This document shows, one piece after another, positions 21,285-31,535 of a DNA stretch of 64,000 nt (positions are counted from its first letter, which is position 1; every line of letters begins with the position of its first letter). Position numbers and translations under genes: made by a program. The notes below the pieces were generated by a model. That model had not been told where the DNA came from. It saw nothing but the letters and a program-made list of their open reading frames with translations, and did no database searches. The DNA is from Thecamonas trahens ATCC 50062 (lineage: Eukaryota; Apusozoa; Apusomonadida; Apusomonadidae): contig NW_013657629.1 in NCBI RefSeq assembly GCF_000142905.1, positions 54,460 through 118,459 on the forward strand, given 5' to 3'.

Positions 21285-21648
21285 GGTGGTGGGTGAGGTG
21301 GTGTCAGGGGAAGGCTAAGTGGCCGTGTCCTCGCAGCCAGCTCCCGCTCTACGACCTTTTTCGGAGCGTGACAAGCCGTCGTCCTGCTCCCCATCATCTC
21401 CCCTTACACACACACACGCATGCGACCTTCCCATAATACCCGTTACGGGCCGTGCTCAGGCCCTCGCCATCTCTTCTGGATGCATGTGTCGCCTTGTTTG
21501 TCCCCTGAACTCTTGAACGGGGCGGCAGGGTGGCTACGACGAGGTGTGCCAGGCAGAGGTGGGGGAGGGGGGCGGGTGGTGACCGTGATCACCATCGATC
21601 ATGATCGGGCTTGTGATCAATGGCAACACACCTCACGCGCTCTTCACC
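21285..21648. promoter_or_regulatory. Divergent Rap1 / Mad2 promoter region
   Basis: 364 bp between two divergent start codons, holding both promoters by position. GATCACCATCGATCATGATC near 21587-21606 contains overlapping short palindromes. No known factor site is assigned. Confidence 0.35.
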
Positions 21649-21945
21649 ATGGCGACGTCGACGGCGACCAAGAACACCATTACCCTCCGCGGCTCTACCG
21701 CCATTGTCACTGAGTTCTTTGGCTACTCCATCAACTCGTACGTATCCCTCCCTCTCTCCCCCGCTCCCTGCTTCCCGCTCACACCTCCCGCTCCTGTGGA
21801 AGGGTAAGGGCGGAGAGGAAGGGAGGGGGGGGGGGGTGGCCAGCCGAATGGCGCGCACTGTTTTGGCGCGCCTGGCGGAGGGAGGCACACCGGTGCCACA
21901 CACACATGCATACATACATGCCGACACATGGATGAACACATACGC

Positions 21946-21991
<46 letters not shown>

Positions 21992-22897
21992 GTATGCACT
22001 ACGCATACACACTCTGTACACACGTATGCCTGTACGGGCTCACACATGCACATACACGCACATCCGTTCAGACTACCGTCACCACCACCAGGTCCACCGG
22101 CCCACACACATACCCATGCATCCCCCCCCCCCCCCCACACACACACATCCCTACATACATGCGCACACACATCCCACATACCAACAAGGCACACTGGCAA
22201 GTACAACTGTTTCACACCCCCCACCCCCCACCCCCCCCCCCCACACACACACACACGCAGCATCCTCTACCAGCGCGGCATCTACCCTCCCGAGTCGTTT
22301 GTTCGTGTCAACAAGTACGGTCTCACCATGCTTGTCACAGACGACGACGGGCTCAAGGCTTACCTCGGCGATGTGCTCGCTCAGCTGAATGGTACGCTGC
22401 GTCTTTTTGCTGCACCCTCTCCGAAAATATTTCCCCGTTCCGAACCCCCCCCCTTCCTCCCTCCCCCCAACCCCTCACCCCTCACCACACATGTCCTTCT
22501 CCCCCGTCCAGACTGGCTGCTTGGCCACTGTGTGCAGAAGCTGGTCCTTGTCATCACCTCGGTAGCCACCAACGAAGTGCTCGAGCGGTGGACGTTTGAC
22601 ATCGAGGCCGACAAGGCCGTCGACGACGGCGCCACAGTCGAGGCCCGTCCGGACAAGGAGGTCAAGGGCGAGATCCAGGCCATCATCCGCCAGATCACCG
22701 CCTCGGTCACCTTCCTGCCCATGCTCGAGGAGGCGTGCACCTTTGATCTGCTCGTCTACACCGACAACGACCTCGCCGTCCCGCTCGCATGGGAGGAGTC
22801 CGATCCCAAGTACATCGCCAACTCGGAGGAGGTCCGTCTCCGCTCCTTCACCACCCAGATCCACAAGGTCGACACCATGGTCTCGTTCAAGGCCTAG
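21649..22897 (+). CDS. MAD2: Mad2 spindle-checkpoint HORMA protein
   Basis: Three exons: 21649-21737, 22261-22391 and 22512-22897, 201 residues against about 205 in animals. Donors are GTACGT (21738) and GTACGC (22392); acceptors are GCAG (ends 22260) and CCAG (ends 22511). Joined landmarks: ITLRGSTAIVTEFFGYSINS, ILYQRGIYPPESF, YGLTMLVTDDD, and the C-terminal safety-belt region ending FTTQIHKVDTMVSFKA. Mad2 binds Mad1 at unattached kinetochores and then Cdc20, inhibiting the anaphase-promoting complex (family knowledge). Every phase closes exactly, so this gene model also validates the local splice consensus. Confidence 0.96.
21738..22260 (+). repeat. Mad2 intron 1 with CA and ACATAC microsatellites
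   Basis: A (CATACA)n tract covers about 21941-21990. CA-rich and poly-C runs lie near 22124-22150 and 22224-22258. Frames reading through are repeat-only. Confidence 0.9.
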
Positions 22898-23068
22898 CGC
22901 GCCAAGCCTATGCTGTTCCTCCTCCTACCCTCCCCCCATCACACACCGGCCGGCCCAAACCTCTCATTCGCCCCTCGCGGCGTTAAACCCTACTGTAACC
23001 ACTTTACCACCACACTCGCAGCTCTCACGCCGTCATCAAGGAGTGTGCTGCTTCCTGTCGACTGAGAG

Positions 23069-24382
23069 CTAAGACGACGACGACGAGGATGACGAGGAGG
23101 AGGAGGAGGAGGAGAAAGACTTCTGGCCATTGTTGTGTGTGGAGGCGGCGGTCGGAGGAGCATCAGCATCGATGTGCTCATCGCCCTCGATACTCTCACC
23201 GTCGTCACTGCTCTCACCATCGTCACCGCTCTCGCTGCTCTCGCCCGAGCCCGAGTGCGGGGAGTCTTGGTTCTCGACGCCAAAAGACCATCCGCGGACG
23301 AGGCCAGCAGCGATGCGGGCAATCAGATCGGGCTGGGTCTCGACCGCCGGGTTGCCGTCCACCTCGCACACTCGCAGCTGGGCGAGGGCGGCAAAGACAG
23401 GCGGCAGGTGGGTGAGTGCGTTGCGGGCGAGATGAAGAAACTTGAGCTCTGGATGGGATTCGGCCCAAGGGTAGCCGTCGACGCTCGCGATGCGGTTATC
23501 GTTGAGCGAGAGGATCTCAAGCGCTGAACCGAGCGGCGGCTGAGGGAGCAGAGTCAGCTCGTTGCCGTTGGCGTACACCTTGTTGAGCATCGGCAGCTCC
23601 GCGAGGCTTGCTGGAAGCGCAGAGAGTGCATTGTTGTTGATGTAGAGCTCTTCCAATGCGACAAGGTTGCCGACGGCATCCGGCAGCTCGGCGATGGCAT
23701 TGTCCGAGAGGTACAGCTTCTGGAGCGAGGTCATGGCGCCGATCGAGTCCGGAACCGCTGCCAACGCGTTGTCCATCAGAAAGAGCTTTTCGCACGCAGC
23801 CCAACTCGCGAATAGATCGTCGGGCAAGGCTGCGAGCTGTTTGTTGCCGTTGATGGCGATGTGGGCCAGCGCAACGCAATCGCGCAACTCGGCCGGCAGG
23901 GCGGTGACCGCCGTCCCGCACACATGCAGGACAACAAGCCGCGGCCATGCCGGCGCCGGAGGCAATGCAGCCAGCAGCGGCAGATCGTTGAGATACAGCT
24001 GGCGCAAGTCGGTGTAGCCCGACCAGGCCGCAGGCAACGCCGCCAGCTCTGGGTTGCCCGACACGTTGAGCTCCTGCATCGCAATCAGAGCCTCCGCGAC
24101 GTCATCCGAGAGCTCAACAAGCGCGTTGTTGGCCAAATACAGCAGCTGCAGGTCAGCCATCAGAGCCAGCGAGTCCGGCAGCGCGGTCAGCGCGTTATCC
24201 TGTAGCCATAGCTCTGTGACGGGCACCTTGCAGGTACGTACGGCCTTGATGAGACTCTTCTCGCTCAGCACCTCGAGCCCGAGCCCCTGACAATGGAGCT
24301 TTCCCGTCTCCTTCCCGGCCTTGACCGCCGCCTTCACCGCCCGCTCACTGGCCTTGGCCTCCTTGCTCGTGCTGCTGCCCAT
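23069..24382 (-). CDS. Leucine-rich-repeat protein with N-myristoylation signal
   Basis: Single exon, 437 residues from ATG at 24382; an in-frame ATG lies four codons upstream. Starting at 24382 gives MGSSTSKEAK, a classic Gly2/Ser6 N-myristoylation motif with basic residues, so membrane attachment is predicted. About twelve typical LRRs follow at residues ~50-360, with units like LQKLYLSDNAIAELPDAVG and LEELYINNNALSALPASLA. The tail is acidic/Ser-rich (residues ~375-420) and ends in a run of about 16 serines. It resembles LRR proteins of the plant-intracellular Ras-group/SHOC2 type in repeat consensus, but there is no catalytic domain. Function unknown; protein binding at a membrane is the inference. 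Confidence 0.85.
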   Translation of the reverse strand: MGSSTSKEAKASERAVKAAVKAGKETGKLHCQGLGLEVLSEKSLIKAVRTCKVPVTELWLQDNALTALPDSLALMADLQLLYLANNALVELSDDVAEALIAMQELNVSGNPELAALPAAWSGYTDLRQLYLNDLPLLAALPPAPAWPRLVVLHVCGTAVTALPAELRDCVALAHIAINGNKQLAALPDDLFASWAACEKLFLMDNALAAVPDSIGAMTSLQKLYLSDNAIAELPDAVGNLVALEELYINNNALSALPASLAELPMLNKVYANGNELTLLPQPPLGSALEILSLNDNRIASVDGYPWAESHPELKFLHLARNALTHLPPVFAALAQLRVCEVDGNPAVETQPDLIARIAAGLVRGWSFGVENQDSPHSGSGESSESGDDGESSDDGESIEGDEHIDADAPPTAASTHNNGQKSFSSSSSSSSSSSSSS

Positions 24383-24778
24383 GATGGCCGCCAAGTCCGC
24401 GGATCAGCGAATGCTTCGGTCGATTACGTGGTCAATCTCTGCTTGCCTGGCGCCGCTAGCCTGTCCAAACTCCAACTGCTCGAGCTGTTGCTCGTCAGGT
24501 CGATGTGTGATGTCGCTCGCCCGGTCGGTCGACGGCACAACTCGCGCGACTGCCTGCGGCCGCAGACTCCCACGCCGAATACTCCAAGCTGTGCCCTTCG
24601 CCGCTGCTCTGTTCGCCTCGCCGCTCGCCGTCTGTTGGTCCCTGGCCAGCAACTCGCTCTCCTCCTCTCCTCGCCTCTACTCTGCCCGTACCGGTGTCCG
24701 AGTCGAGTTGCCTCTCCTGCCGCGCCCACTCGCACTCGCTTCTGTTCTGGCATGCGGCCGCCGGGCTGATGGCCTACT
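24383..24778. other. Gap between LRR and CH genes
   Basis: About 396 bp between the LRR start and the CH-protein stop, both on the minus strand, so it should hold the LRR promoter and the CH 3' end. Open frames on both strands are not protein-like. Confidence 0.4.
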
Positions 24779-27700
24779 TCAATCCTGAGGAGACAACAAC
24801 GAGCGCCGCCGAGGCTCGGAAGAGGGGGTGACGGGAAGGACGCCTGCGTTGGCGACGGAGGAGCGACGGGAGCCGGGGCGGGAGCCGGGCTTGCCCGAGT
24901 TGGTGTTGGTCGGCGTTGCCGAGCGCTGGTACTTGGCCTGGGCGAGGCGCTTGATGAGCTCCATGCGCTGACGCTCGAGCTCGCCCATGACGGCGCCCTT
25001 GACCTTGACCTCGCGGGCGGCAATGGTCTTGATCTCGTTCTCCTTAGCCTTGCGCTTCTCCTCCTTGTTCTTGGTCTTGACCTCCATCAGGCGGTCGCCG
25101 AGCAGTCGGTTCTTGGCCTTGACCGAGTTGGCCTTCTCCTGGGCAACCTTGAGCAGCTTCTTGGAGACCTTGAGCTTGGCGCGATACTTTTCGGCGGCGG
25201 TGCGGATGGCCTCGACGTCGCCAGCAAGCTCAGAGTTCTTCTTGCGCTCGGCGATGAGCGCCTCCTTGAGTGCTTTGCGCGACTTGGACTTGTCCACGAG
25301 TGCCGTGCGGTACTGCTCGAGCGAGGCCTCGAGCTCGTTGATCCGCAAGTGTGCCTCTTGCAACGTGAGCTGCGACGTCGCCGCGAGCTTCTTGGACTCG
25401 GCCTTGGCCATCGAGATGGCCGACTGCGACTGCGAGAGCTCGGCGGACATGTCCGAGTTCTGCGACTCGAGAGTGGCAATCTTTTCTAGCGCGGCCTCGA
25501 GCTCGGCCTCGACGTCGATGAGCTTGAGGTGTGCTGCGTTGGCGTCACGCGTCTTGGACTCGAGCGCCTTCTCCACCACCTTGAGCGATTCCTTGAAGCC
25601 AGCCGCCTTTGTCGCCGTCTCTGAGAGCTTGTTCTCGAGCTGTGTGTTGGTGGCTGCTAGCGGCTCGGCCGCCGCCTTGGCTGCGGTCACCTGAGCCCGC
25701 AGCTCCTTGAGCGTCGCGCCGGCCTCGTTGTTCGACGCCACGTGCGCGGCCTGCTCGGCCCGCAGCGCCACCATCAGCTCCTCAATCCGCTTTGACATGC
25801 GCTCCTTCTCTGAGAGCAGGTCCATCTGGACCTGCCGCGCCTCCTGCGCTGCCATGGCCGCCGACGCCGCCGCCGAGGTCTTGTGCGCCTCGACGGCGGC
25901 GGCGACCTTGGCGTCGAGCTCGGCCTGCGTGTACATGCGCCCACCGTTGCTTGGTGCTGCAGACACGGGTGCTGTCGTCGGTGCGTCGGGTGCTGCCGCC
26001 GCAACCGCGGCGTGTGCATCGGTGTCCTCCACCGAGATGGAGAACGTAGTGATAGCCGACGCCTTGGCCTCGGCCTCGTCCTCAGCGGCCAGCGCTGCGT
26101 TGGCGGCCTCGATCTTGGCCGTCCGCTCGGCAGCGCGCTTGCCGGCAAGGTGCGCCCGAAAGTATGAGACGTACGTCATGATCGAGTGCGGATCGGGCGC
26201 CTTGACGACTGCCTCGGGCACCAGGAGCTGCGGAATGTCGAGCTCCATGTCGGCGGTGGCAAAGGCATTGGACATGGAACGGACCGGGTCGTCCAACGAC
26301 ATGCCGGCATAGTTAAAGGCATCGGCGCCCGCAGCAAGCTCGGTGAGGGCGCAGAAAGCACGCCCATCCTGGAAGCATGAGCCAAAGTTCGTCACGGTGA
26401 TCGAGTACGCCTTGAGCTCAGACGCCACCCACTGGAGCAGGCTCTGCGTACCGGCCATCGACTGTGAGAGCGAGACGGCACGCTCGCCGACGCGCGGGAC
26501 TGCCAGGCCGCCCGACGTGCCTGACGAGCGGCCCTCAGACGACGACGATGACGAGTTTCGGAGCTGGCGCGAGCGCCGCCGCGCCATGCGGTCGGCGAGC
26601 GATGTCGGCGCCGAAGACGACGTCGACGCAGCTGCTGCCCGCGATGCCGCTGCCGCCACAGAGTCTTCGGCAATGGCATTGATCTGGTACTTGCAGATAA
26701 GGAGCCAAAGGAAGCCGAGGACCATGCGGACGTCTGTGGCCGAGGTGACAAGAAAGTTGTCGGGATCGCACGTCACCCGGATCCCGCGGTCCTCAATGTG
26801 CTTGAGCGCCAGCTGGATGTTTTCTACAATCTGGATCCGGATCCGCGGCGACGTCTTGTACTTGCCGCCGTTGACGTCCTCGCCTGTCAGATTACGCACA
26901 AACGTGATGAGCGTCAACCCGTCGGCAAACTGGGCAATGTCGTCCATCCGCTCACCCGTCTTGCGCAGATACGAGTTGACCCATGCCGTGAACGTCTGTT
27001 GCGGTTGCGCCACAGGCAGAGCATTGCATGCCAACACAGGGGGGGTCACGGTCCAGGTCCAGGACGGCCGACATCAACGATATGCCACCCATCATGCACG
27101 TGAGGGTTCCACCAAGCCCGAGAACCAGCCACCAAGCCCGAGAACCGAGAACCAGCCAGCCAGCCAGCCACCAAGCCCAAGCAAGCCAAGCCCAAGCAGA
27201 CCAGCCCAAGCCCGAGCGAGAGAGATAGTGGGCAGACCAGCGGAGAGATGGGGGGGGGGGGCGNNNNNNNNNNNNNNNNNNNNNNNNNNNNNNNNNNNNN
27301 NNNNNNNNNNNNNNNNNNNNNNNNNNNNNNNNNNNNNNNNNNNNNNNNNNNNNNNNNNNNNNNNNNNNNNNNNNNNNNNNNNNNNNNNNNNNNNNNNNNN
27401 NNNNNNNNNNNNNNNNNNNNNNNNNNNNNNNNNNNNNNNNNNNNNNNNNNNNNNNNNNNNNNNNNNNNNNNNNNNNNNNNNNNNNNNNNNNNNNNNNNNN
27501 NNNNNNNNNNNNNNNNNNNNNNNNNNNNNNNNNNNNNNNNNNNNNNNNNNNNNNNNNNNNNNNNNNNNNNNNNNNNNNNNNNNNNNNNNNNNNNNNNNNN
27601 NNNNNNNNNNNNNNNNNNNNNNNNNNNNNNNNNNNNNNNNNNNNNNNNNNNNNNNNTCCTGGCCACCGGTCCGGAGAGGGTTTGGCGACCGGAGAGTGTG

Positions 27701-27930
27701 TTGCGATAACGTAGGCAGAGGTAGCGGTGGAGGGGGAGGGGGGTGGGGGGTGGGGGTAGAGACGGGGGAGGGGATGGGGATGGGGATGGGTGGGTGCAAC
27801 ACTATGTCCTCTCCCTCTATCCATGGCTGTGGTGGGGGGTGGCGGGGTGTAAAGGTGGGCGTACAAGCTTCTGCGTCTGGTCGTAGTCGCTGAGAACAAT
27901 GGGTTTGCGGGCGCGTGAGCGGGAGGACAT
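24779..27930 (-). CDS. Tandem calponin-homology actin-binding protein with coiled coil (cortexillin/actinin-like)
   Basis: Exon 2 is 26995-24779. I place exon 1 at 27930-27865, across the assembly gap. It reads MSSRSRARKPIVLSDYDQTQ then KL, with a GTACGC donor at 27864. The CAG acceptor ends at 26996, phase 0 on both sides. The join gives QTQKLTFTAWVNSYLRK, the usual start of an actinin-type CH1. CH1 spans about residues 23-130; CH2 about 215-320 (LLQWVASELKAYS, FQDGRAFCALTEL, LDIPQLLVPEAV, IMTYVSYFRAHL). A Ser-rich linker separates them and a long coiled coil fills about 400-700. Total about 760 residues. Tandem CH pairs bind F-actin; cortexillin-like proteins bundle it through the coiled coil. 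No EF-hands or spectrin repeats are visible. Confidence 0.82.
27264..27656. other. Assembly gap (393 N)
   Basis: Unknown bases, flanked by a G-run on the left. The gap falls inside the inferred CH-gene intron, so probably no coding sequence is lost. Open frames spanning it are meaningless. Confidence 0.95.
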
Positions 27931-28700
27931 GACCGCAGACAGCGACAAGTACCCACCAGCCGTCCTTCAATTAATGTCCTTCCATTTAATCGTTCGTTGG
28001 CCACCCGTCCCCTTCAGTCGTGGCCTGCCACCACCGGGCGGACACCGGCCACTCCGTTACTGCTACGGCATTTGCTGCTCGCCCTGTTGCCTGCTATCAC
28101 GCTGATGAACAACAAGAACACATGCACACAAACACACACACACACACTCATACCATACATTAGTTCGTCTGCTCAATGGCATCGCTGCACCTCGATAGCG
28201 GTGAGGGATGGTCGGATGTAGCTCAGAGGTGCCACCGACGCGCTGTGAGCTACAGTACGACAGCGATGTAGGGACAGCAATGACAGGACGAGGCCATATC
28301 ACACTGATACTGCTAGCACACCTCCCTGCCCACCCATCATCCGACCAATCTCGCCATCGCCCTCGCCCTCGCCATTGCCATCGCCGCCACCACCGCACTC
28401 CCGACCAGCCCACAGACGCAAGTCATCGACAAGGCCACATCACACCGACTCGACTCGCACTCGCACTCCATCCCCATCCCCATCCCCCTCCCCCTCCCGC
28501 GCATGCGCCAAGCCGATCCCGATCCATTCGATCCCCTTCTGTCGCCATCATGAGCCGTTCTTCCCTGCCGTATCCCGCTCCGCTCCGCCCCGCTCGGCAC
28601 CGAGCCGAACCCTCCGCCCGCCGTAAGCGACCGCCGCAGGAGGGCCGAGCGTGACCGGCAGCAAGCGGGCCACACCTCTCCAGACACGCACCCGACAGGC
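27931..28700. other. Intergenic between CH gene and PSMG4-like gene
   Basis: 770 bp between divergent starts. It contains a (CA)n run near 28125-28147. Polypyrimidine and (CCCCAT)n stretches lie near 28467-28500. GATGTAGCTCAGAGGT at 28213 resembles a tRNA D-arm start but no tRNA folds here. No coding region is supported. Confidence 0.45.
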
Positions 28701-29129
28701 ATGGCGACTACAGAGGCTGCACTCCCTGCTCTTGAGCAGACGACAAAGACGGTGCACTTTGCCGACACCCCCTTTGTCCTCCGGGTCACTCCCCTCGCCG
28801 GCGCCCTCATGGTTACCGCCTCGGCCGGTGCCTCCCTCCCGGCGGCTCTCGGCAGCTTTGCCGTCAGCTACCCGACGAGTCTGACGCCATCAGCGAGTGG
28901 CTCGAGCACGGCAAGCGGTCCTCTGCCAGCGGCTGGGCTCATTGGCTCGGGATCGACCTCGTGCGATGTGGCAGAGGCCATGGCCAAGCGCATCGCTGCC
29001 GTCACCAACGTGCCGGTCTATGTGGCCTACGCCCCGCCGCCCGGCGGTATTGACCCCATGGTCGACGCCTGGGTCGAGAAGGAGGTCCTCAAGTTTGTGG
29101 TCGAGGTAGCTCCGGCAGAGGCCCACTAA
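28701..29129 (+). CDS. Proteasome assembly chaperone 4-like protein
   Basis: Single exon, 142 residues. The C-terminal half follows the PAC4/PSMG4 pattern: a small polar loop (LIGSGSTSCDVAEAMAKRI), then a strand in NVPVYVAYAPP, then a helix MVDAWVEKEVLKFV. The N-terminal half has strand-like segments TVHFADTPFVLRVTPL and GALMVTASAG. PAC3-PAC4 dimers template assembly of the proteasome alpha ring (family knowledge). A Ser/Ala-rich insert near residues 58-78 is unusual. The call rests on pattern only; PAC3 is the alternative. The stop lies 21 bp from the converging stop of the next gene. Confidence 0.5.
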   Translation: MATTEAALPALEQTTKTVHFADTPFVLRVTPLAGALMVTASAGASLPAALGSFAVSYPTSLTPSASGSSTASGPLPAAGLIGSGSTSCDVAEAMAKRIAAVTNVPVYVAYAPPPGGIDPMVDAWVEKEVLKFVVEVAPAEAH

Positions 29130-29150
29130 CTATGCGCATGTTGGCCTACT

Positions 29151-31067
29151 TTAGCTCGATCCGTCCACAACCGGGCACCCAGCCGCCTCCCACCGCGCCA
29201 AGAGCCCAGCATACCGCCCCAACGCCCGCGCCATCGGGCGTCCCGGAGCAATCGCCGCTGCAAAGGCTGCGCGCCCGGTGGCGTCGTCGGCAAGGACCCG
29301 CACCAGCTCGTCGTCGCTCACGCTGGCATCGCCGAGGAGAGCGTTGACGCCACGGCCGCCGATGCTAGTCGAGGCGCGGTGGGCGCGGGCGCCGGCCTTG
29401 CGCACCTCGCCCATCATGGCCGAGATGGCGGCAGCCAGCGCAGCGTCCGAGTAGTCGATATGCGCCGGCTCCGCCTGCGCCGGCTCGGACTCGTCGCTGT
29501 CGAGACTCGCCACCCATGCGCTCAGCAGCGCGATCTCGTTGTCGGAAAAGATGCAGTACATGGGCCCGCGGAAGCCGACGAGTGTGGTGACTAGGGCCGA
29601 GCGGTGCGGCTTGCCCGGGACGACGTGCGGCGAAGCCGCCAGCGCCGCCCGCAGCGCCGCCGCGCCGCCGGTGTGTTCGCCACGCTCCAGCGCCGCAAAC
29701 GCGTCGTTGAGGCTCCCGCCGGCGACCACGGCCTCGCCGTGCAGGTCCTTGGCAAAGGCGGCTTTTTGCACTAGTAGCGCGTCGACAGCGGCGTTGATGG
29801 CATCCACTGGCTCGTGCGCCCATGCGCGGACTGGCGCCACCTCAGTTGCAGGAGAGGAGCCGCCGCCGCCGCCTGCGACTCGCGCCAGCGGCGCGTCGAG
29901 CGTCTCCAGCTCGGCCATGACGCTGTCCATGGTGGTTTGGAAGGCGACAAAGCCGCGCCAGACCCGGCGGAAGAGCGCCTCCCGCTCGGCGCCTCGTGGT
30001 ACCGCGCTCAGCAGGTCGTGCACGGCATCGAGCGCCTGCCGGCCGTGCCCGGCGGCAACGTTGTCGATGGCACCATGGAGGCGGAAGAAAATGGTGTCTG
30101 GAAGAAATGGCGCTGCCTCACGCGCGAGGCGGGCATTGATCGGCGAGGCAAAGAACTCGAGCCAGAGCGTAAAGCCGCAGATCTCGGGCTTGTACCGCAG
30201 CGGGAGCAGCGACGCTGCCAGCTGCATGGCTGCGTTGTCAAAGGCCGAGTCGAGGAAGAGTGGCGAGGCGGCAAAGGCCGGCGCGCCGATGATGGGGTGT
30301 CCGCTTCCGCCGGCTTGCTCGCGCCAGATCGGCTCGACAAGATCCATGGCCTCAAGCAAGTCGAGGTAGACCTTGGCGTGATTCTGCGCCACCACCCCGT
30401 TGCCGGTCTCGTCGTAATGAATCGAGTGGAGCGCGGCCGAGACCGAGTCTGTCGGCCCCACCAGAGCCGCCGTACCTGCCAGCCACGCACCGTCGACAAG
30501 ATTGAACGGTGCTAGCTGGGCCACGTACTCACGCCACTGCCAGGCCTCGGGCCACCGCGGGACGGCGCCGTCGGCCTCCCACGCGCGCACCTCCTCGGCC
30601 ACCAGCGCGTCGTACAGCGCCATCATGCGGGCCTCAAACGCCGCGGCGTCACCGTACTCGCCGTAGAGCAGATTGTTGCCCTGCGGCATGGCGGCAGCAT
30701 GGACTGACCAGTCGACGACAGCCTTGCCCGCTGCCACCGCTGCCGCCGCTGCCAGCGCAGCCTCCATCACCGCCTCGGCCGCCGAGTACGCCGCCGCCGG
30801 TGCGTCCTCCACCGCCAGCACCGCCGCAAAGGCCTCCCGATTGGAGATCTGGTCATCCGATGCGGCGCCGTGGCCTTTGTCAGCGCCCACACCTGCCGGG
30901 GAGCGCACAATGTCGTCTCCGTCCGCAAAGCTCAATTTTCCGCAATCTTTTCCGCTGCATGCACCCGCATGTGCGCCTGCCGACCGCAACGCGGCATACG
31001 TGGCCAACGCCGCCACCGCCGCCGCCGCTGCTGCTCCCGCTGCCGCCAGTGTGCCCGACGTCTTCAT
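29151..31067 (-). CDS. Heme-oxygenase-like iron-containing redox enzyme, membrane-anchored
   Basis: Single exon, 638 residues from ATG at 31067; the frame stays open far upstream only through a repeat. Residues ~3-30 are a hydrophobic Ala-rich anchor or signal. The core (residues ~190-420) resembles the heme-oxygenase-like diiron family (iron-containing redox enzyme): APFNLVDGAWLAGTAALVGP, HYDETGNGVVAQNHAKVY, DNAAMQLAASLLPLRYKPEI, LWLEF and FRLHGAIDNVAAGH with candidate metal ligands Glu and His. Members are oxidases or oxygenases acting on small substrates; the substrate here is unknown. The C-terminal ~200 residues have no recognised domain. Confidence 0.7.
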   Translation of the reverse strand: MKTSGTLAAAGAAAAAAVAALATYAALRSAGAHAGACSGKDCGKLSFADGDDIVRSPAGVGADKGHGAASDDQISNREAFAAVLAVEDAPAAAYSAAEAVMEAALAAAAAVAAGKAVVDWSVHAAAMPQGNNLLYGEYGDAAAFEARMMALYDALVAEEVRAWEADGAVPRWPEAWQWREYVAQLAPFNLVDGAWLAGTAALVGPTDSVSAALHSIHYDETGNGVVAQNHAKVYLDLLEAMDLVEPIWREQAGGSGHPIIGAPAFAASPLFLDSAFDNAAMQLAASLLPLRYKPEICGFTLWLEFFASPINARLAREAAPFLPDTIFFRLHGAIDNVAAGHGRQALDAVHDLLSAVPRGAEREALFRRVWRGFVAFQTTMDSVMAELETLDAPLARVAGGGGGSSPATEVAPVRAWAHEPVDAINAAVDALLVQKAAFAKDLHGEAVVAGGSLNDAFAALERGEHTGGAAALRAALAASPHVVPGKPHRSALVTTLVGFRGPMYCIFSDNEIALLSAWVASLDSDESEPAQAEPAHIDYSDAALAAAISAMMGEVRKAGARAHRASTSIGGRGVNALLGDASVSDDELVRVLADDATGRAAFAAAIAPGRPMARALGRYAGLLARWEAAGCPVVDGSS

Positions 31068-31535
31068 GGACGTGGTGAGTAGAGGGGAAGGGGGAAAGAG
31101 AGGTGCAGTGCGCGGGTACCGTCTGCCTCCGGATGCTGCCGGTTGCCGGAGGAGAGCGGCGTGAACGACATCCGACTGTACGTTGGCCACCATCACCCCA
31201 TCATCACCACAGCCATCACAATCACAGCCATCACCATCACTGCCATCACCATCACTGCCATCATCATCACTGCCATCACAACCATCACCATCACTGCCAT
31301 CACCATCACTGCCATCACTGCCATCACAATCACTGCCATCACTGCCACCGCAACCATCGCCATCACTGCCATCACTGCCATCCCCATCCCCAGTTGGCCC
31401 CATCCCCATCCCCACCACGTGACCTGCACATGCCACCACCACCACCTCCCCCCTCCCCCCCCCCCACCGCCACCGCCACCCACACGTGCGACCCCACCCA
31501 CCCGCGCACCCCTCCCACTGCACTCACCCCATACC
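31068..31535. repeat. (CATCAC)n imperfect repeat in a divergent promoter region
   Basis: Between the iron-enzyme and transporter starts, an imperfect CATCAC/CATCACTGC repeat spans about 31188-31390, followed by CCACCACCACC and C-runs to 31466. It reads as Ile/Thr-only or Asp/Gly-only frames, so the long frames through it are artefacts. Confidence 0.9.

Noticed and set aside
26952-28004. Long frames spanning the N gap
   Set aside because: Translation through unknown bases; flanks are the CH-gene intron and exon.
28210-28280. tRNA gene starting GGATGTAGCTCAGAGGT
   Set aside because: D-arm-like start only; no anticodon arm, T-loop GTTCGA or acceptor pairing.
31143-31535. N-terminal extension of the amino-acid transporter
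   Set aside because: Encoded by the CATCAC repeat as Ile/Thr only; the ATG at 31536 starts a standard first helix.
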